Shown: positions 1-9,477, numbered from the stretch's first letter. The stretch: DNA of 64,000 nt from Novosphingopyxis iocasae (GCF_014334095.1 NZ_CP060495.1:1449001-1513000); one strand, 5' to 3'. The notes: generated by a model from the sequence alone, not told the origin. A program made the numbers and translations.

Positions 1-123
1 ACGATTCAGGGCAAGGAGCAGCTTGCTGCGCGCCTGCGCGACAGCATCAACGATGTGCTGAAGCAGAAGACCGGCTTCGGCGGCATCGACGAGGTCTATT
101 TCACCAAGCTGGTGCTGCAGTAA
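1..123 (+). CDS. fliL: Flagellar basal body protein FliL, C-terminal end (5' truncated by window)
   Basis: Only the last 40 codons are present, ending in TAA four bases before fliM. The tail (residues reading LAARLRDSINDVL, then FTKLVLQ at the end) matches the usual FliL C-terminus, which packs in the periplasm around the stator. FliL is a single-pass membrane protein that associates with the basal body and stabilises MotAB stators. Its place directly ahead of fliM is the standard alphaproteobacterial and gammaproteobacterial order and supports the call. Nothing can be said about its start or its membrane segment. Confidence 0.8.
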   Translation, partial: TIQGKEQLAARLRDSINDVLKQKTGFGGIDEVYFTKLVLQ

Positions 124-127
124 TTCC

Positions 128-1066
128 ATGACCGACGCCGCCGCCTCCGAAACTTCCGAAGAGAAGAGCGCCGCCATGCCCGCGAGCGCCGCGCACCACT
201 TCCCGCGCCGCGACAGCAGCGAAGCGGATGTAATGCCGATCGCACGGCGCACCGCGAAACGCCTTGCCAGCGGCCTGCGCACGGCGCTGCAACCTTTGGC
301 CAATGAGCGGCTCAACGTGACCCCCGATCAAGCGCGGCTGGAGATCCATCGCGACTGGCTTTCCGCGCAGGGCAGCTCGATGGGGCTCGCCTTTTACCAG
401 TTGCCGCCGATGAAGGGCCGTATGGCGCTGCGTCTGCCGCACGATCTGATCGCGGCTCTGGTCGATGCGTTCTTCGGCGGGTCGATCGCGCGCGGCAAAT
501 CCAAGAAAGCCGATTACAGCGCCACCGACCTGCGTCTGATGCACCGCATTGCCGGAGCCATCGCTCCGCAGCTTGGCGCGGCCTGGGCCGAGTTCGGTCC
601 GTTCCGTTGTCTTTCGGCAGGACTGACGGACGATCCGGATGAAGCCAGGCTGGCCAAGCGCGATGAGGACGAACTGCTGATTCAGCCGTTCGAGCTTTCC
701 TATCCCGGCAATGTCCGTTTCATCATCGACCTCGTCTACCCGGTCGACATGATCCAGTCGGCGCGTGAGGAACTGGCCGGTGCGCCGTCTGCCGAAACCA
801 TGCCCGCCGACCCCATGTGGCGGCAGGACCTGGGCCGCGCGCTGAACGAGGTTTTCCTGCCTGTCCGCTCGGTCCTTGCCCGCCCGACCATGACCCTTCC
901 GGAGCTAGCCAATCTGAAGCCCGGCGACATCATTCCCATACCCCCCGCGCGCAACCTGCCGCTGCTGATCGGGGATCGCACCTTCGCGCGCGGAAGCCTC
1001 GGCGAACAGAACGGTCTCGCCGCCTTCCGCATCGACACTATCGAGAAAGGATCATTCCATGAATGA
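128..1066 (+). CDS. fliM: Flagellar motor switch protein FliM (divergent)
   Basis: This 312-residue protein would be the middle layer of the C-ring, between FliG and FliN, and would set the direction or state of the motor. The FliM middle domain is recognisable (FFGG at about residues 120-123, in place of the usual GGxG-type loop), and a C-terminal SpoA-like region covers about residues 235-305. The first 50 residues are rich in Ala, Ser and Glu and do not contain the usual CheY-binding motif (LSQxEIDALL-like). The start is ATG four bases after the fliL stop. The 3' end overlaps fliN by 8 bases. Family identity rests on context plus the SpoA region. Confidence 0.88.
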   Translation: MTDAAASETSEEKSAAMPASAAHHFPRRDSSEADVMPIARRTAKRLASGLRTALQPLANERLNVTPDQARLEIHRDWLSAQGSSMGLAFYQLPPMKGRMALRLPHDLIAALVDAFFGGSIARGKSKKADYSATDLRLMHRIAGAIAPQLGAAWAEFGPFRCLSAGLTDDPDEARLAKRDEDELLIQPFELSYPGNVRFIIDLVYPVDMIQSAREELAGAPSAETMPADPMWRQDLGRALNEVFLPVRSVLARPTMTLPELANLKPGDIIPIPPARNLPLLIGDRTFARGSLGEQNGLAAFRIDTIEKGSFHE

Positions 1067-1439
1067 CATGACAGAGGCAGCCGGCCTCGCCGATGCAGCC
1101 CGGCAGGGCGGCGGCAACGGGGCGGCAATTTCTTGCCGCGACGGTAACCATAGTTTTGCCGACGAAAGCGCGGAGCACTACCGCTTCCTTGCGGACATTC
1201 CGGTCCGACTCTCGGTGGAAGTCGGTGCGGTATCTTTAAAGCTCTGTGAAATCATGGACTTGGCCGAAGGATCGGTCGTCGAACTGGGTCGCCAGGCGAA
1301 CGAACTTCTCGATATCAACGTAAATGGCACGCTGGTTGCAAAGGGTGAGGTCGTAACCATCGACGGCCGTTTCGGCATCCGCGTCGCGGAAGTCGTTTCC
1401 AAGAATGTCGGAGGTGCGAAAGTTGAAAGGCGTGCCTAG
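1059..1439 (+). CDS. fliN: Flagellar motor switch protein FliN
   Basis: This 126-residue C-ring protein has an unstructured Gly/Ala-rich N-terminus of about 45 residues and then a clear SpoA domain: DIPVRLSVEVG, followed by VVELGRQANELLDINVNGTLVAKGEVV and ending in FGIRVAEVV. FliN forms the base of the switch complex and docks the export ATPase complex through FliH. The start overlaps the end of fliM by 8 bases and the stop shares a base with the GTG start of fliO, so translation is probably coupled through the operon. Confidence 0.93.
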   Translation: MNDMTEAAGLADAARQGGGNGAAISCRDGNHSFADESAEHYRFLADIPVRLSVEVGAVSLKLCEIMDLAEGSVVELGRQANELLDINVNGTLVAKGEVVTIDGRFGIRVAEVVSKNVGGAKVERRA

Positions 1440-1825
1440 TGACCTACTATATCCTCAAGCTGGTGATCATGCTGCCGCTGATGGCGGGCATGATCGTGGG
1501 GGCCTTGTGGTTATATCGTAAATATCAGCCGGGCCTGGCCCAAGGCGCACGCCAGCAGGATCTCCGGCTGGTCGAGACGCTCTCCATGGGCACGTCCGGC
1601 AAGCTCGCGGTCGTCGAATTCGGCGATCAGCGCATCCTGCTCTCGGCGACGCGCGGCAAGATCGAACCGATCACCGCCCGGGCCATGACCGACGAAGAGA
1701 AATCCGCCGCCGCATCGCATGCTCCCGCATATGGTGACGATGCAGGCGTATCCGGCGGCGAAAGCGGCTTCGCATCGATCATGAACAAAGCGCTCTCTTC
1801 GCGCTCCTCCTCCAAGCGGGCCTGA
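1439..1825 (+). CDS. fliO: Flagellar biosynthetic protein FliO
   Basis: This 128-residue protein has one N-terminal membrane helix (about residues 4-26, with a conserved [15 protein letters not shown] core). A small cytoplasmic domain follows with the FliO pattern [27 protein letters not shown]. FliO helps assemble the FliP ring of the export gate. Translation starts at a GTG whose first base is the last base of the fliN TAG stop, which is a tight overlap. The C-terminal third is low-complexity and Ser/Ala-rich, as is usual for FliO. Confidence 0.88.
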   Translation: MTYYILKLVIMLPLMAGMIVGALWLYRKYQPGLAQGARQQDLRLVETLSMGTSGKLAVVEFGDQRILLSATRGKIEPITARAMTDEEKSAAASHAPAYGDDAGVSGGESGFASIMNKALSSRSSSKRA

Positions 1826-1829
1826 TCCG

Positions 1830-2711
1830 ATGCCCGCATTTTTCCGCACATCGGCGCTGCGCGCCGCCATCAAACCGATCCTGGCCGCGTTGCTGCTGGC
1901 AATCCCCACGCAGCTGGCCGCACAGGCAGCGGTGCCCGCTCCCGCCGCCCCCGCCGCGCCCGCCGCGCAGGAGGCCCCGGCGCAGCAAACTGAACAGACC
2001 GCACCGGCCGCGCCAGCCAACACGCCCAATGCATCGCAGGCGCTGACCCGCGCGCTCGACGATGTGTCGGGTGACGGCGCACCGCTGACGCTCAGCCTCC
2101 AGATCCTGATCCTGATGGGGCTGCTGACGATCCTGCCCTCGCTGGTGCTGATGATGACCAGCTTCACGCGGATCATCATCGTCCTGTCGATCCTGCGCCA
2201 GGCACTCGGTCTGCAGCAGACCCCGCCGAACCAGGTGCTGATCGGCCTGTCGCTGTTTCTCTCGCTGTTCGTGATGGCTCCGTCGATCGAACAGATCAAC
2301 ACGCGCGCTATCGAGCCTTATGGCGCCGATCAGGTGACGCTGGAACAGGCGGTCGCGACATCGGGCGAGGTGTTCCACGCCTTCATGGTGAAGCAGACCC
2401 GCCAGACCGATCTCAAGCTGTTCATGGACCTTGCCAAGGTGGACGCGGTCGCCAGCCCGCAGGACATCCCCTTCTCGATCCTGCTGCCGGCCTTCGTCAC
2501 CAGCGAATTGAAAACCGCCTTCCAGATCGGCTTTATGATCTTCCTGCCCTTCCTGATCATCGATCTGGTCGTCGCCTCCACGCTGATGGCCTTGGGCATG
2601 ATGATGCTTTCACCCACCATCATATCGATGCCGTTCAAGCTTCTCCTTTTCGTCCTGGTCGACGGCTGGGCGCTCACCATGGGCTCGCTCGCCGGCTCTT
2701 TCGTCACCTGA
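1830..2711 (+). CDS. fliP: Flagellar export gate protein FliP
   Basis: This 293-residue protein is a core subunit of the FliPQR export gate in the inner membrane. It begins with a cleavable signal-type segment (about residues 9-31) and a 40-residue Ala/Pro/Gln-rich linker. The conserved FliP body follows: [20 protein letters not shown], then [16 protein letters not shown] and [14 protein letters not shown], and later [19 protein letters not shown]. At least four membrane helices are evident. The Pro/Ala linker is longer than in enterobacterial FliP. The gene begins four bases after the fliO stop. Confidence 0.97.
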   Translation: MPAFFRTSALRAAIKPILAALLLAIPTQLAAQAAVPAPAAPAAPAAQEAPAQQTEQTAPAAPANTPNASQALTRALDDVSGDGAPLTLSLQILILMGLLTILPSLVLMMTSFTRIIIVLSILRQALGLQQTPPNQVLIGLSLFLSLFVMAPSIEQINTRAIEPYGADQVTLEQAVATSGEVFHAFMVKQTRQTDLKLFMDLAKVDAVASPQDIPFSILLPAFVTSELKTAFQIGFMIFLPFLIIDLVVASTLMALGMMMLSPTIISMPFKLLLFVLVDGWALTMGSLAGSFVT

Positions 2712-2721
2712 GGATTGCCAA

Positions 2722-2994
2722 ATGGAACAGACGGATTTCTTCATCGGCATCGCGCAGCAGACGCTGTGGGTCACCGCCCTCGCCGCCGCGCCGCTCCTGA
2801 TCCCCGCGCTTGTGGTCGGCATCCTCTTGGGCATGGTACAGGCCGCCACCTCGATCAACGAGGCGACCTTGAGCTTCGTACCCAAGCTGTTCGTGGTCGG
2901 GATGATGCTGGCGCTGTTCGGCGGGTCGATCCTCTATCTGATCGCCGATTTCACGATCGACACCTTCAACCGTATCCCGGAGCTGCTGGTGTGA
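2722..2994 (+). CDS. fliQ: Flagellar export gate protein FliQ
   Basis: This 90-residue protein has two membrane helices (about residues 15-38 and 51-75). It carries the FliQ signature VGILLGMVQAATSINEATLSFVPKL in the helical hairpin between them. FliQ packs around the FliPR core of the type III export gate. Its ATG follows fliP by 10 bases, and its TGA stop lies inside the GTG start of fliR (GTGA), which predicts coupled translation. Confidence 0.97.
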   Translation: MEQTDFFIGIAQQTLWVTALAAAPLLIPALVVGILLGMVQAATSINEATLSFVPKLFVVGMMLALFGGSILYLIADFTIDTFNRIPELLV

Positions 2995-3773
2995 TCGCCC
3001 CTGCCTTCGCCGGTGCGGAGGATCAGCTGTGGCAATGGGCCATGGCGATGATCCGGCCCGGTGCCGCCCTAATCGCCGCGCCGATTTTTGGCGCGCAGCA
3101 GGTGCCGCTTCCGCTGCGCATCATCCTGGCGCTGATGATCGGCATCGCCGCCACCGGCCCTGCCGGCGCGACGATGCCGACGGAAACGCTGGCGAGCTTC
3201 GCCGGCTTTCTGTTTCTGGCTGGTGAAGTCGTTACCGGACTTGCCATGGGCTTTGCCGTTCAGATCGGTTTTTCCGCGGCCTTTGTGGCCGGTGAGACGC
3301 TCGGCAACGCCATGGGCCTTGGCTTTGCCACCATGAACAACCCGCAGATGGGCGGATCGACCCCGGTGCTCGGCCAGTTCCTCTCGATTATCGCGACGCT
3401 GCTGCTGCTCGCGATGGACGGCCATCTCATGCTGATCTCGATCATCGTCGACAGCTATCGCACGCTGCCGCCGGGCAACGCCTTTCCGGGTTTCGCGGCA
3501 ATCGACGGGCTGTTGCAGTTCGGCGGATCGCTGTTTTCCATGGGTCTCCTAATCGCTCTGCCGGTCGGCGCGGCGCTGATCCTGATTCAGGTGGTCATGG
3601 CCATGCTCGCGCGCTCCGCCCCGGCGCTCAATCTGTTCGCGGTCGGCCTGCCGGTCGCGCTGCTATCCGGCCTCGTCCTCCTCGCCATGGCCGCACCGGT
3701 GATTGCCGATGGCATCATGCGCGCACTGGGCGAGGGCCTGGACCAGTCCAGCATGGTAGCGGGGATAGGCTGA
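2991..3773 (+). CDS. fliR: Flagellar export gate protein FliR
   Basis: This protein of 260 residues is the single-copy FliR subunit that closes the FliPQR gate and joins it to FlhB. It is hydrophobic throughout, with about six membrane helices. FliR patterns are visible: MIRPGAALIAAPIFGAQQVPLPLRIILA near the start, then FAVQIGFSAAFVAGETLG and NPQMGGSTPVLGQFLSIIATLLLLAMDGH in the middle. The start chosen is GTG at 2991, overlapping the fliQ stop. The reading frame stays open further upstream, but that part lies wholly inside fliQ and is not conserved. Confidence 0.95.
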   Translation: MIAPAFAGAEDQLWQWAMAMIRPGAALIAAPIFGAQQVPLPLRIILALMIGIAATGPAGATMPTETLASFAGFLFLAGEVVTGLAMGFAVQIGFSAAFVAGETLGNAMGLGFATMNNPQMGGSTPVLGQFLSIIATLLLLAMDGHLMLISIIVDSYRTLPPGNAFPGFAAIDGLLQFGGSLFSMGLLIALPVGAALILIQVVMAMLARSAPALNLFAVGLPVALLSGLVLLAMAAPVIADGIMRALGEGLDQSSMVAGIG

Positions 3774-3774
3774 T

Positions 3775-4914
3775 ATGAGCGGCTCCCCTCCCGGTGGCGG
3801 TGAAAAAACCGAAGCCCCAACCGACAAGCGGCTGAAGGACAGCGCCAAGAAGGGCGATGTCCTCCAGTCCAAGGAACTGGGCGTCGCGCTCGTCATGATT
3901 GGCGGCGCGGCGATGTTTTCGCTGTTCGGCGGGGAACTGCTCGGCGCCACATCGGACGTTGTACGCTCCGGACTGATGTTCAGCCCGAGCGACATCGAAC
4001 AGTTCGATATGAGCGAGCGGACGCTCAAGCTGATCGCGCCGCTGGCCCTTCCCTTCGGCGGTCTGGCGCTGCTGCTGCTGATTGCGGCGGTCGGCACGCC
4101 CGCCATGCTCGGCTCGCTGGGCTTTCGCTGGTCCGCAATGGCACCCAAACCCTCCAAGATGAACCCCGCATCGGGCCTAAAGCGCATGTTCGGCACGCAT
4201 GCGCTGATCGAACTCACCAAGGCGCTGGCGAAAGTCGGCGTGATGGGTGCGGTCGGTGCCGTCATCATCTTCAACTCGATCCGGCAGATGGTGCAATTGG
4301 GGCTGGGCGATATCCGCGAAAGCCTGTTCGCCTTCGGATCGCTTTTCACCTGGACGCTGCTCGTAATGGCGGGATGCCTGGTCTTCATCGCGATGATCGA
4401 CGTGCCGGCGCAAATGTTTCAGCGCTCGCAGAAGCTGAAGATGACCAAGCAAGAGGTGAAGGACGAACACAAGGAAAGCGAAGGCTCGCCCGAGGTCAAG
4501 CAAGCGATCCGCCAGCGCCAGCACGCGTTGATGAGCGGATCGGCGCGCAAGGCGGTGGAAGATGCCACCGTACTGCTCGTCAACCCGACCCATTTCGCCG
4601 TCGCGCTCCGGTACGATCAGGAGCGGGACGCGGCGCCCGTCGTACTGTTCCGCGGCCGCGGCGAGCTCGCGCTCGTCATGCGTTCGCTGGCCGAGGAGGC
4701 GAAGGTGCCCGTGCTCCATTATCCGGAGCTGACGCGCGCAATCTACTACACGTCCAAGCCCAACCATATCGTCGACGAGCGGCTGTACATGGCCGTTGCC
4801 GCCCTGCTCGCCTTCCTGTTCCGCCTCGACGGAGAGATCGCCCGCGCCGACAAGCCGGACATCGCCGTCCCCGACGAATTGCGCTTCGACGCAGACGGTC
4901 GACTTTCGCCCTAA
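3775..4914 (+). CDS. flhB: Flagellar export switch protein FlhB
   Basis: This 379-residue protein has four membrane helices in its first 210 residues and then a cytoplasmic domain with the self-cleaving NPTH motif at about residues 270-273, in VNPTHFAVALRYD. FlhB switches the export gate from rod and hook substrates to filament substrates after this cleavage. The N-terminus (EKTEAPTDKRLKDSAKKGDVLQSKEL) is the typical FlhB signature. The gene starts two bases after the fliR stop. It is the last of the export gate genes here; fliD and fliS follow. Confidence 0.97.
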   Translation: MSGSPPGGGEKTEAPTDKRLKDSAKKGDVLQSKELGVALVMIGGAAMFSLFGGELLGATSDVVRSGLMFSPSDIEQFDMSERTLKLIAPLALPFGGLALLLLIAAVGTPAMLGSLGFRWSAMAPKPSKMNPASGLKRMFGTHALIELTKALAKVGVMGAVGAVIIFNSIRQMVQLGLGDIRESLFAFGSLFTWTLLVMAGCLVFIAMIDVPAQMFQRSQKLKMTKQEVKDEHKESEGSPEVKQAIRQRQHALMSGSARKAVEDATVLLVNPTHFAVALRYDQERDAAPVVLFRGRGELALVMRSLAEEAKVPVLHYPELTRAIYYTSKPNHIVDERLYMAVAALLAFLFRLDGEIARADKPDIAVPDELRFDADGRLSP

Positions 4915-4959
4915 AGTTTCACCGCGAGCTGCCGTTACCCATTCCAAGAAAGGGCGCCC

Positions 4960-6345
4960 ATGCTTTCCAGTATCTCCAATCTCATCAGCGGCCAGTCGGG
5001 TATCAACTCGGCCCAGTTGGTCAACGACCTGGTCAACGCAACGCGCCAGCCGCGCGAGGCGCAGATCAATCAGAAGCAGCAGCTGAACAGCGCGCGCATC
5101 TCTGCACTCGCTTCGGCCTCCTCTTCGCTGAACACCTTTTCCGACGCCTTGAGCGCAATCCTGGACGGCAAGCGCTTTCTGGGAGACCTCGTCTCCAGCA
5201 ATGGCGGCATTGCCACGGCCAGCTTCATCGATGGAAAGACGCCGAGCGGTCTGCCCGTCACCATGGAAGTGAAGCAGCTGGCGTCCGAACAGCGTCTGCT
5301 CTCACGCAACTTTACGACATCGGCGGATGCGGTAGGCACGGGCACGCTCACTTTGGCAACGAGCAAGGGCTCGTTCGACATCACGATCGACGACAGCAAC
5401 AACAGCCTCACCGGACTGCGCGATGCGATCAATAACGCGGAAACCGGCGTCACTGCGCGGATCATGACCGACAATCGCGGCACGCGGTTGGTGCTGGAAG
5501 GCACCAAGGGTGCCGATCAGGGCTACACCATATCGGCAACCGCGGGCGGATTGGAAGATTTCGCCTACGCGGACGGCGCGACGACCGGCCTGACGAAGCT
5601 CTCCGGTGCCACCGACAGCATCGTGGTCGTTAACGGCGTTGAGCTTATTAACAGCGGCAACCAGATTGAAAACGCGATCGAGGGCGTGCGCCTGAACCTG
5701 CTGGCCGCCAAGCCAGGCGAAGAAATCACGATTTCCAGCGACAAGCCGAAGGCGACGACGCGCGATCTCGTCACCGAATTTATCGATGCCTTCAACACCC
5801 TGAAGCGTGGCCTCAACTCTGCCACTGCTCCCGGTGTGGACGGAGAGGCCGGCGGGCCGCTGGCCGGCAACAGCGCCATTCGCGACATGGCCGCGCGACT
5901 TGGCCGGATGAGCTCCACGATGCTTTCGACCGACGGGCCGTTCCGCACGCTGGCCGATATCGGCGTTCGTACCGAGCGCGACGGCACGCTGACACTGGAT
6001 AGCGCCACGTTCGACAAGGCAATGGCGACCGATGCCGGGGCCGTGGCCTCGATGCTCGATCCGCTGAAGCCCGACGCCAATAATCGCGGGATCGCGGGCG
6101 TGTTGGAAGATGTCAAAACCGCGCTGCAGGACAAGAACAGTCCGCTGACCCTCGCCAAGGCACGGTTTGAGGCGGTGAGCAAGCAGCTTACCGAAATGCG
6201 CGAGAAGCTGAATAGTGACATCGAGCGCTATCAGACCAGCCTTCAGCAGACCTTCTCCAACATGGACCGCCAGCTCGCGGTGCTGAAGCAGACCCAGCAA
6301 TATGTCGAGCAGCAGACCAAGATCTGGAACGGTAATTACGACTGA
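4960..6345 (+). CDS. fliD: Flagellar filament cap protein FliD (HAP2)
   Basis: This 461-residue protein is the filament cap, which folds and inserts flagellin at the growing tip. The N-terminal region (about residues 1-100) has the FliD_N pattern (GINSAQLVNDLVNATRQP and a heptad coiled coil), followed by a D2/D3 region and a C-terminal FliD_C coiled-coil region ending in NMDRQLAVLKQTQQYVEQQ. It is exported by the type III gate, so it has no signal peptide. It lies 45 bases after flhB, close enough for co-transcription. The RBS is AAGAAAGG just ahead of the ATG. Confidence 0.94.
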   Translation: MLSSISNLISGQSGINSAQLVNDLVNATRQPREAQINQKQQLNSARISALASASSSLNTFSDALSAILDGKRFLGDLVSSNGGIATASFIDGKTPSGLPVTMEVKQLASEQRLLSRNFTTSADAVGTGTLTLATSKGSFDITIDDSNNSLTGLRDAINNAETGVTARIMTDNRGTRLVLEGTKGADQGYTISATAGGLEDFAYADGATTGLTKLSGATDSIVVVNGVELINSGNQIENAIEGVRLNLLAAKPGEEITISSDKPKATTRDLVTEFIDAFNTLKRGLNSATAPGVDGEAGGPLAGNSAIRDMAARLGRMSSTMLSTDGPFRTLADIGVRTERDGTLTLDSATFDKAMATDAGAVASMLDPLKPDANNRGIAGVLEDVKTALQDKNSPLTLAKARFEAVSKQLTEMREKLNSDIERYQTSLQQTFSNMDRQLAVLKQTQQYVEQQTKIWNGNYD

Positions 6346-6403
6346 GCGCCGTCCGACCGATCGAACGTACGGCAGTTAATTAGAAGCACGGGAAACCACG
6401 ACC

Positions 6404-6796
6404 ATGTATTATTCACCCAGCCGCGCCATGGCCCAAACTTACGGAGCGGTGGACAAGAACAGCCGGATCGCAGCGGCCAGCCCGCACGAGCTGGTCTCGA
6501 TCCTGTTCGAGCAGCTTCTCCTGCGGATCGACCGCGCGGCGCGCTGCGTGGACCGGGGCGACATGGCGGGCATGTTCGAATCGCGCGCCAAGGCCATGGA
6601 TATCCTGAACGCGCTGGACGAAAGCCTGGATTTCGAGCGTGGCGGAGAGATCGCGACCACCCTCGCCATCGTCTACCGCGAGGCATCCAACCGTCTTGCC
6701 AACGCGCATGGTGAGCAGACCGCGGAGCGACTGGCTGCCGCGCGTGAGATCGTCGTGGAAATCGCGGACGCCTGGAATCAGATCGGCAAGCGCTGA
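6404..6796 (+). CDS. fliS: Flagellar export chaperone FliS
   Basis: This 130-residue, mainly helical protein matches FliS. FliS binds the flagellin C-terminus in the cytoplasm and delivers it to the export gate. The central SPHELVSILFEQLLLRIDRAARCVDRGD and the later ILNALDESLDFERGGEIATTLAIVYREASNRL are the typical FliS helices, although the usual start motif (a Tyr-rich patch) is only loosely kept as MYYSPSRAMAQTYG. The gene follows fliD by 58 bases, the common fliD-fliS order. Confidence 0.92.
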   Translation: MYYSPSRAMAQTYGAVDKNSRIAAASPHELVSILFEQLLLRIDRAARCVDRGDMAGMFESRAKAMDILNALDESLDFERGGEIATTLAIVYREASNRLANAHGEQTAERLAAAREIVVEIADAWNQIGKR

Positions 6797-6994
6797 GAAG
6801 CGCTTGCCGGCAGGGCAAGGACGGGCGCGCTCAGCTGAAGAGCATCATCCGGGCGCGCGGACAGGGCCGATCGATCCGGAGCGGAAAGGACATGGTGTCC
6901 GCTGCCGAATATCGGGATTGCCGTGCAGCTTGTCTCGATGAAATTGTAATGAAGGAAGCGGCCGGCCGGCGGAGCCTGCGGCCGCTATAGCTTT

Positions 6995-8014
6995 TTACGC
7001 TGCCTGCTGGTCTTCGCGGCTGATGCCGTGGCGGCGCATCTTTTCCACGAAGGTGGTGCGCTGAACATCGACAAGGCGCGCAGCCTTGGCGATCACGCCG
7101 CCGCATTCGATCAGCGCCTCGATCATCAGGCGGCGCTCTTCCTGCTGCAGGTGGTTCTGCAGCGAGAAACCGTCCGACAGGCTGACCTTGGGAGCCGCTT
7201 CCGCAGCAGCGGGAGCAGCGACCGGCTGGTGAACGGCACCGACGCTGCGATGCGTGAGGAGAAGCTCTGCTTCTTCCTGGCCGATGGTCTGGCCGGGGAA
7301 GAAAATCGCAGCCCGTTCGATCACGTTGCGCAGCTCGCGCACATTGCCGGGCCAACCATAAGCTTCCAGCCGGGCGATGGCTTCGTCGGCGATCACCGGA
7401 CGCTCAGCGCCGCTATCGATCTTGCCGAGGAAATGGTCGACCAGCGAACGGATGTCTTCGGGGCGCTCGGCGAGCGAGGGAATGCAGATCGGAATGACGC
7501 AGAGGCGATAGAACAGGTCCTCGCGGAACTCGCCGCAGGCGATCTGGTGATGAAGGTCGCGGTTGGTCGCCGCGACGATGCGGACATCGACCGGAATCTG
7601 CTTGGTGCCGCCGACGCGGCGGATCGAACGCTCTTCGATCACGCGCAGCAGCTTCACCTGCAGCGCGAGCGGCATTTCGCCGATTTCGTCCAGGAACAGC
7701 GTGCCGCCGTTCGCCTGCTCGAACAGGCCGATGTGGCGGCTGGAAGCGCCGGTAAAACTCCCGCCTTCATGGCCGAACAGCTCGGATTCGATCAGCTCGG
7801 TGGGGATCGCGCCGCTGTTGATGGCGACGAAGGGTCCGTCCTTGCGCTGCGATGCCTGATGGATCGCGCGGGCGACGACTTCCTTGCCGCAGCCGGAAGG
7901 GCCGGTGATCAGGACCGAAGCAGAAGCGTTCACCGAGAAACGGATCATCGTGCGCACCGATGCGATCGCATCGCTGCTGCCCACTACCATTTCGGAGATC
8001 ATCTGTTCCGGCAT
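6995..8014 (-). CDS. Sigma-54-dependent transcriptional activator, FlbD/FleQ-like, without receiver domain
   Basis: This AAA+ activator of 339 residues should remodel sigma-54 RNA polymerase, probably at flagellar promoters given its position. Visible parts are Walker A GPSGCGKE (about residues 38-45), the sigma-54 loop as GSFTGA (85-90, normally GAFTGA), Walker B GGTLFLDE (103-110) and a Fis-type helix-turn-helix at about 295-330. No receiver or GAF domain precedes the AAA+ core, so it resembles the PspF layout rather than Caulobacter FlbD. The ATG at 8014 (MPEQMIS) is preferred; the frame is open back to an ATG at 8200 but that extension shows no domain. It is convergent with fliS. Confidence 0.88.
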   Translation of the reverse strand: MPEQMISEMVVGSSDAIASVRTMIRFSVNASASVLITGPSGCGKEVVARAIHQASQRKDGPFVAINSGAIPTELIESELFGHEGGSFTGASSRHIGLFEQANGGTLFLDEIGEMPLALQVKLLRVIEERSIRRVGGTKQIPVDVRIVAATNRDLHHQIACGEFREDLFYRLCVIPICIPSLAERPEDIRSLVDHFLGKIDSGAERPVIADEAIARLEAYGWPGNVRELRNVIERAAIFFPGQTIGQEEAELLLTHRSVGAVHQPVAAPAAAEAAPKVSLSDGFSLQNHLQQEERRLMIEALIECGGVIAKAARLVDVQRTTFVEKMRRHGISREDQQAA

Positions 8015-8352
8015 GTTCAAACTACCCTGTCCTCGTTCCTGCCCCTGGCGGATTGGTGTCCGGCGTTTCCGCCGCGCCGCTCCGTCGAAACCGTTTTGCG
8101 GCAATATGGTTAACAAAATCTTGCGATCGCTTGCCGGGCGGCAAATTCTTGCAGCCTCCGCTGAAAGCCTTTCGGCTATCAAACGCACGATTTCCGCCAT
8201 TTAGCATGCAAGTCCCCAACCAAACCCCTTCCGAAAAGGGTTAACGAATTTATGTCTCACCTGCTGCACCGCTCATGATGGGTTGCATTGCGCTACGGGC
8301 TGTTCCGTCCCACATGAACGGCTCGTCAGAAACCAATTACGGGAGAGACCGA
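8015..8352. other. Divergent intergenic region between the sigma-54 activator and a dehydrogenase gene
   Basis: This 338-base gap must hold the promoters for both flanking genes. The minus frame of the activator stays open as far as 8200, but the extra residues look non-conserved. An imperfect inverted repeat (AACCCCTT and AAAAGGGTT) sits at about 8223-8242. No clear sigma-54 (-24/-12) site, riboswitch or small gene was recognised. Confidence 0.4.
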
Positions 8353-9477
8353 ATGAGCGAGCACAAGGGCCTGGAACTGCGTTCCACCATCACCGAAGAC
8401 GGCAAGCTGAAGCTGAACCTTGAAGAGGTGTCTGTCGGCGCGCCCGCCGCCGATGAGATCGTCGTGCGCGTGGAGGCGGCGCCGATCAATCCGTCGGACC
8501 TCGGCCTGCTGCTCGGCCCGGCCAAGCTATCGACCATGGAAAGCGGCGGCAGCGAGGATCGCCCCGAAGTGACCGCGGACCTGATCGACGGCGGAATGAG
8601 TGGCGTGAAGGCGCGCGTGGGCCAGTCCATGCCGGTGGGCAATGAGGGCGCGGGAACCGTGGTCGCGGCGGGCGACGACGTGCAGGACATGATGGGCAAG
8701 AAGGTCGGCATGATGGGCGGCGCCATGTACGCTCAGTATCGCAAGGTGAAGGCAAGGGACGCCATTGTGCTGCCTGAGGACGCCAGCGCCGAGGACGGTG
8801 CGTCCATGTTCGTGAACCCCCTCACCTCGCTCGCCTTTACGGAGCAGATGAAGATGGACGGGTTCAAGGGCCTCGTCCACACCGCTGCCGCCTCCAATCT
8901 TGGCCAGATGCTCAACAAGATCTGCCTGGCCGACGGCATTCCGTTGGTGAACATCGTGCGCAAGGAAGAGCAGGTGAAAATCCTGAAGGACATCGGCGCG
9001 CCGATCGTCATCAACTCCAGCGAGCCAGATTTCATGGCCAAGCTGACCGACGCGATCGCGGAAACCGAAGCCTATCTCGCCTTCGACGCGGTGGGCGGCG
9101 GCAAGCTTGCCGGACAAATCCTGACCGCGATGGAAGCGGCATCCCAGCGCAGCATGACCGAATATAGCCGCTACGGATCGGACCAGGCGAAGCAGGTCTA
9201 TCTCTACGGCGTGCTGGACACCTCGCCGACTGTGCTGGAGCGTGGCTTCGGCATGGCCTGGAGCATCGGCGGCTGGCTGCTCCCCCACTTCCTCGGCCGC
9301 GCCGGCATGGACACCGCCCTGCGCATGCGCAGCCGCGTCAAGGATGAGCTGAAGACCACCTTCGCGAGCAGCTACACCCAGACAATCTCACTCGCCGAAG
9401 CGCTGAAGCCGGACATGATCCGCGCCTATCAAAGCAAATCGACGGGCGAGAAATATCTGATCGACCCGACGAAGTAG
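8353..9477 (+). CDS. Zinc-binding dehydrogenase / quinone-reductase-like MDR protein
   Basis: This 374-residue member of the medium-chain dehydrogenase/reductase superfamily has an N-terminal GroES-like fold (VRVEAAPINPSDLGLLLGP, then PVGNEGAGTVVAAGD) and a C-terminal NAD(P)-binding domain (about residues 160-300). The structural and catalytic zinc cysteines of alcohol dehydrogenases are absent, so it is more likely a zinc-independent NADPH oxidoreductase of the ETR type. The substrate is not predictable. The start at 8353 is set by a GGGAGAG ribosome site at 8341-8347; an upstream in-frame ATG at 8275 lacks one. Confidence 0.85.
   Translation: MSEHKGLELRSTITEDGKLKLNLEEVSVGAPAADEIVVRVEAAPINPSDLGLLLGPAKLSTMESGGSEDRPEVTADLIDGGMSGVKARVGQSMPVGNEGAGTVVAAGDDVQDMMGKKVGMMGGAMYAQYRKVKARDAIVLPEDASAEDGASMFVNPLTSLAFTEQMKMDGFKGLVHTAAASNLGQMLNKICLADGIPLVNIVRKEEQVKILKDIGAPIVINSSEPDFMAKLTDAIAETEAYLAFDAVGGGKLAGQILTAMEAASQRSMTEYSRYGSDQAKQVYLYGVLDTSPTVLERGFGMAWSIGGWLLPHFLGRAGMDTALRMRSRVKDELKTTFASSYTQTISLAEALKPDMIRAYQSKSTGEKYLIDPTK

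Noticed and set aside
6797-6994. Gap between fliS and the sigma-54 activator, searched for another flagellar gene
   Set aside because: Frames there are extensions of shadows; no conserved protein or clear terminator was found.
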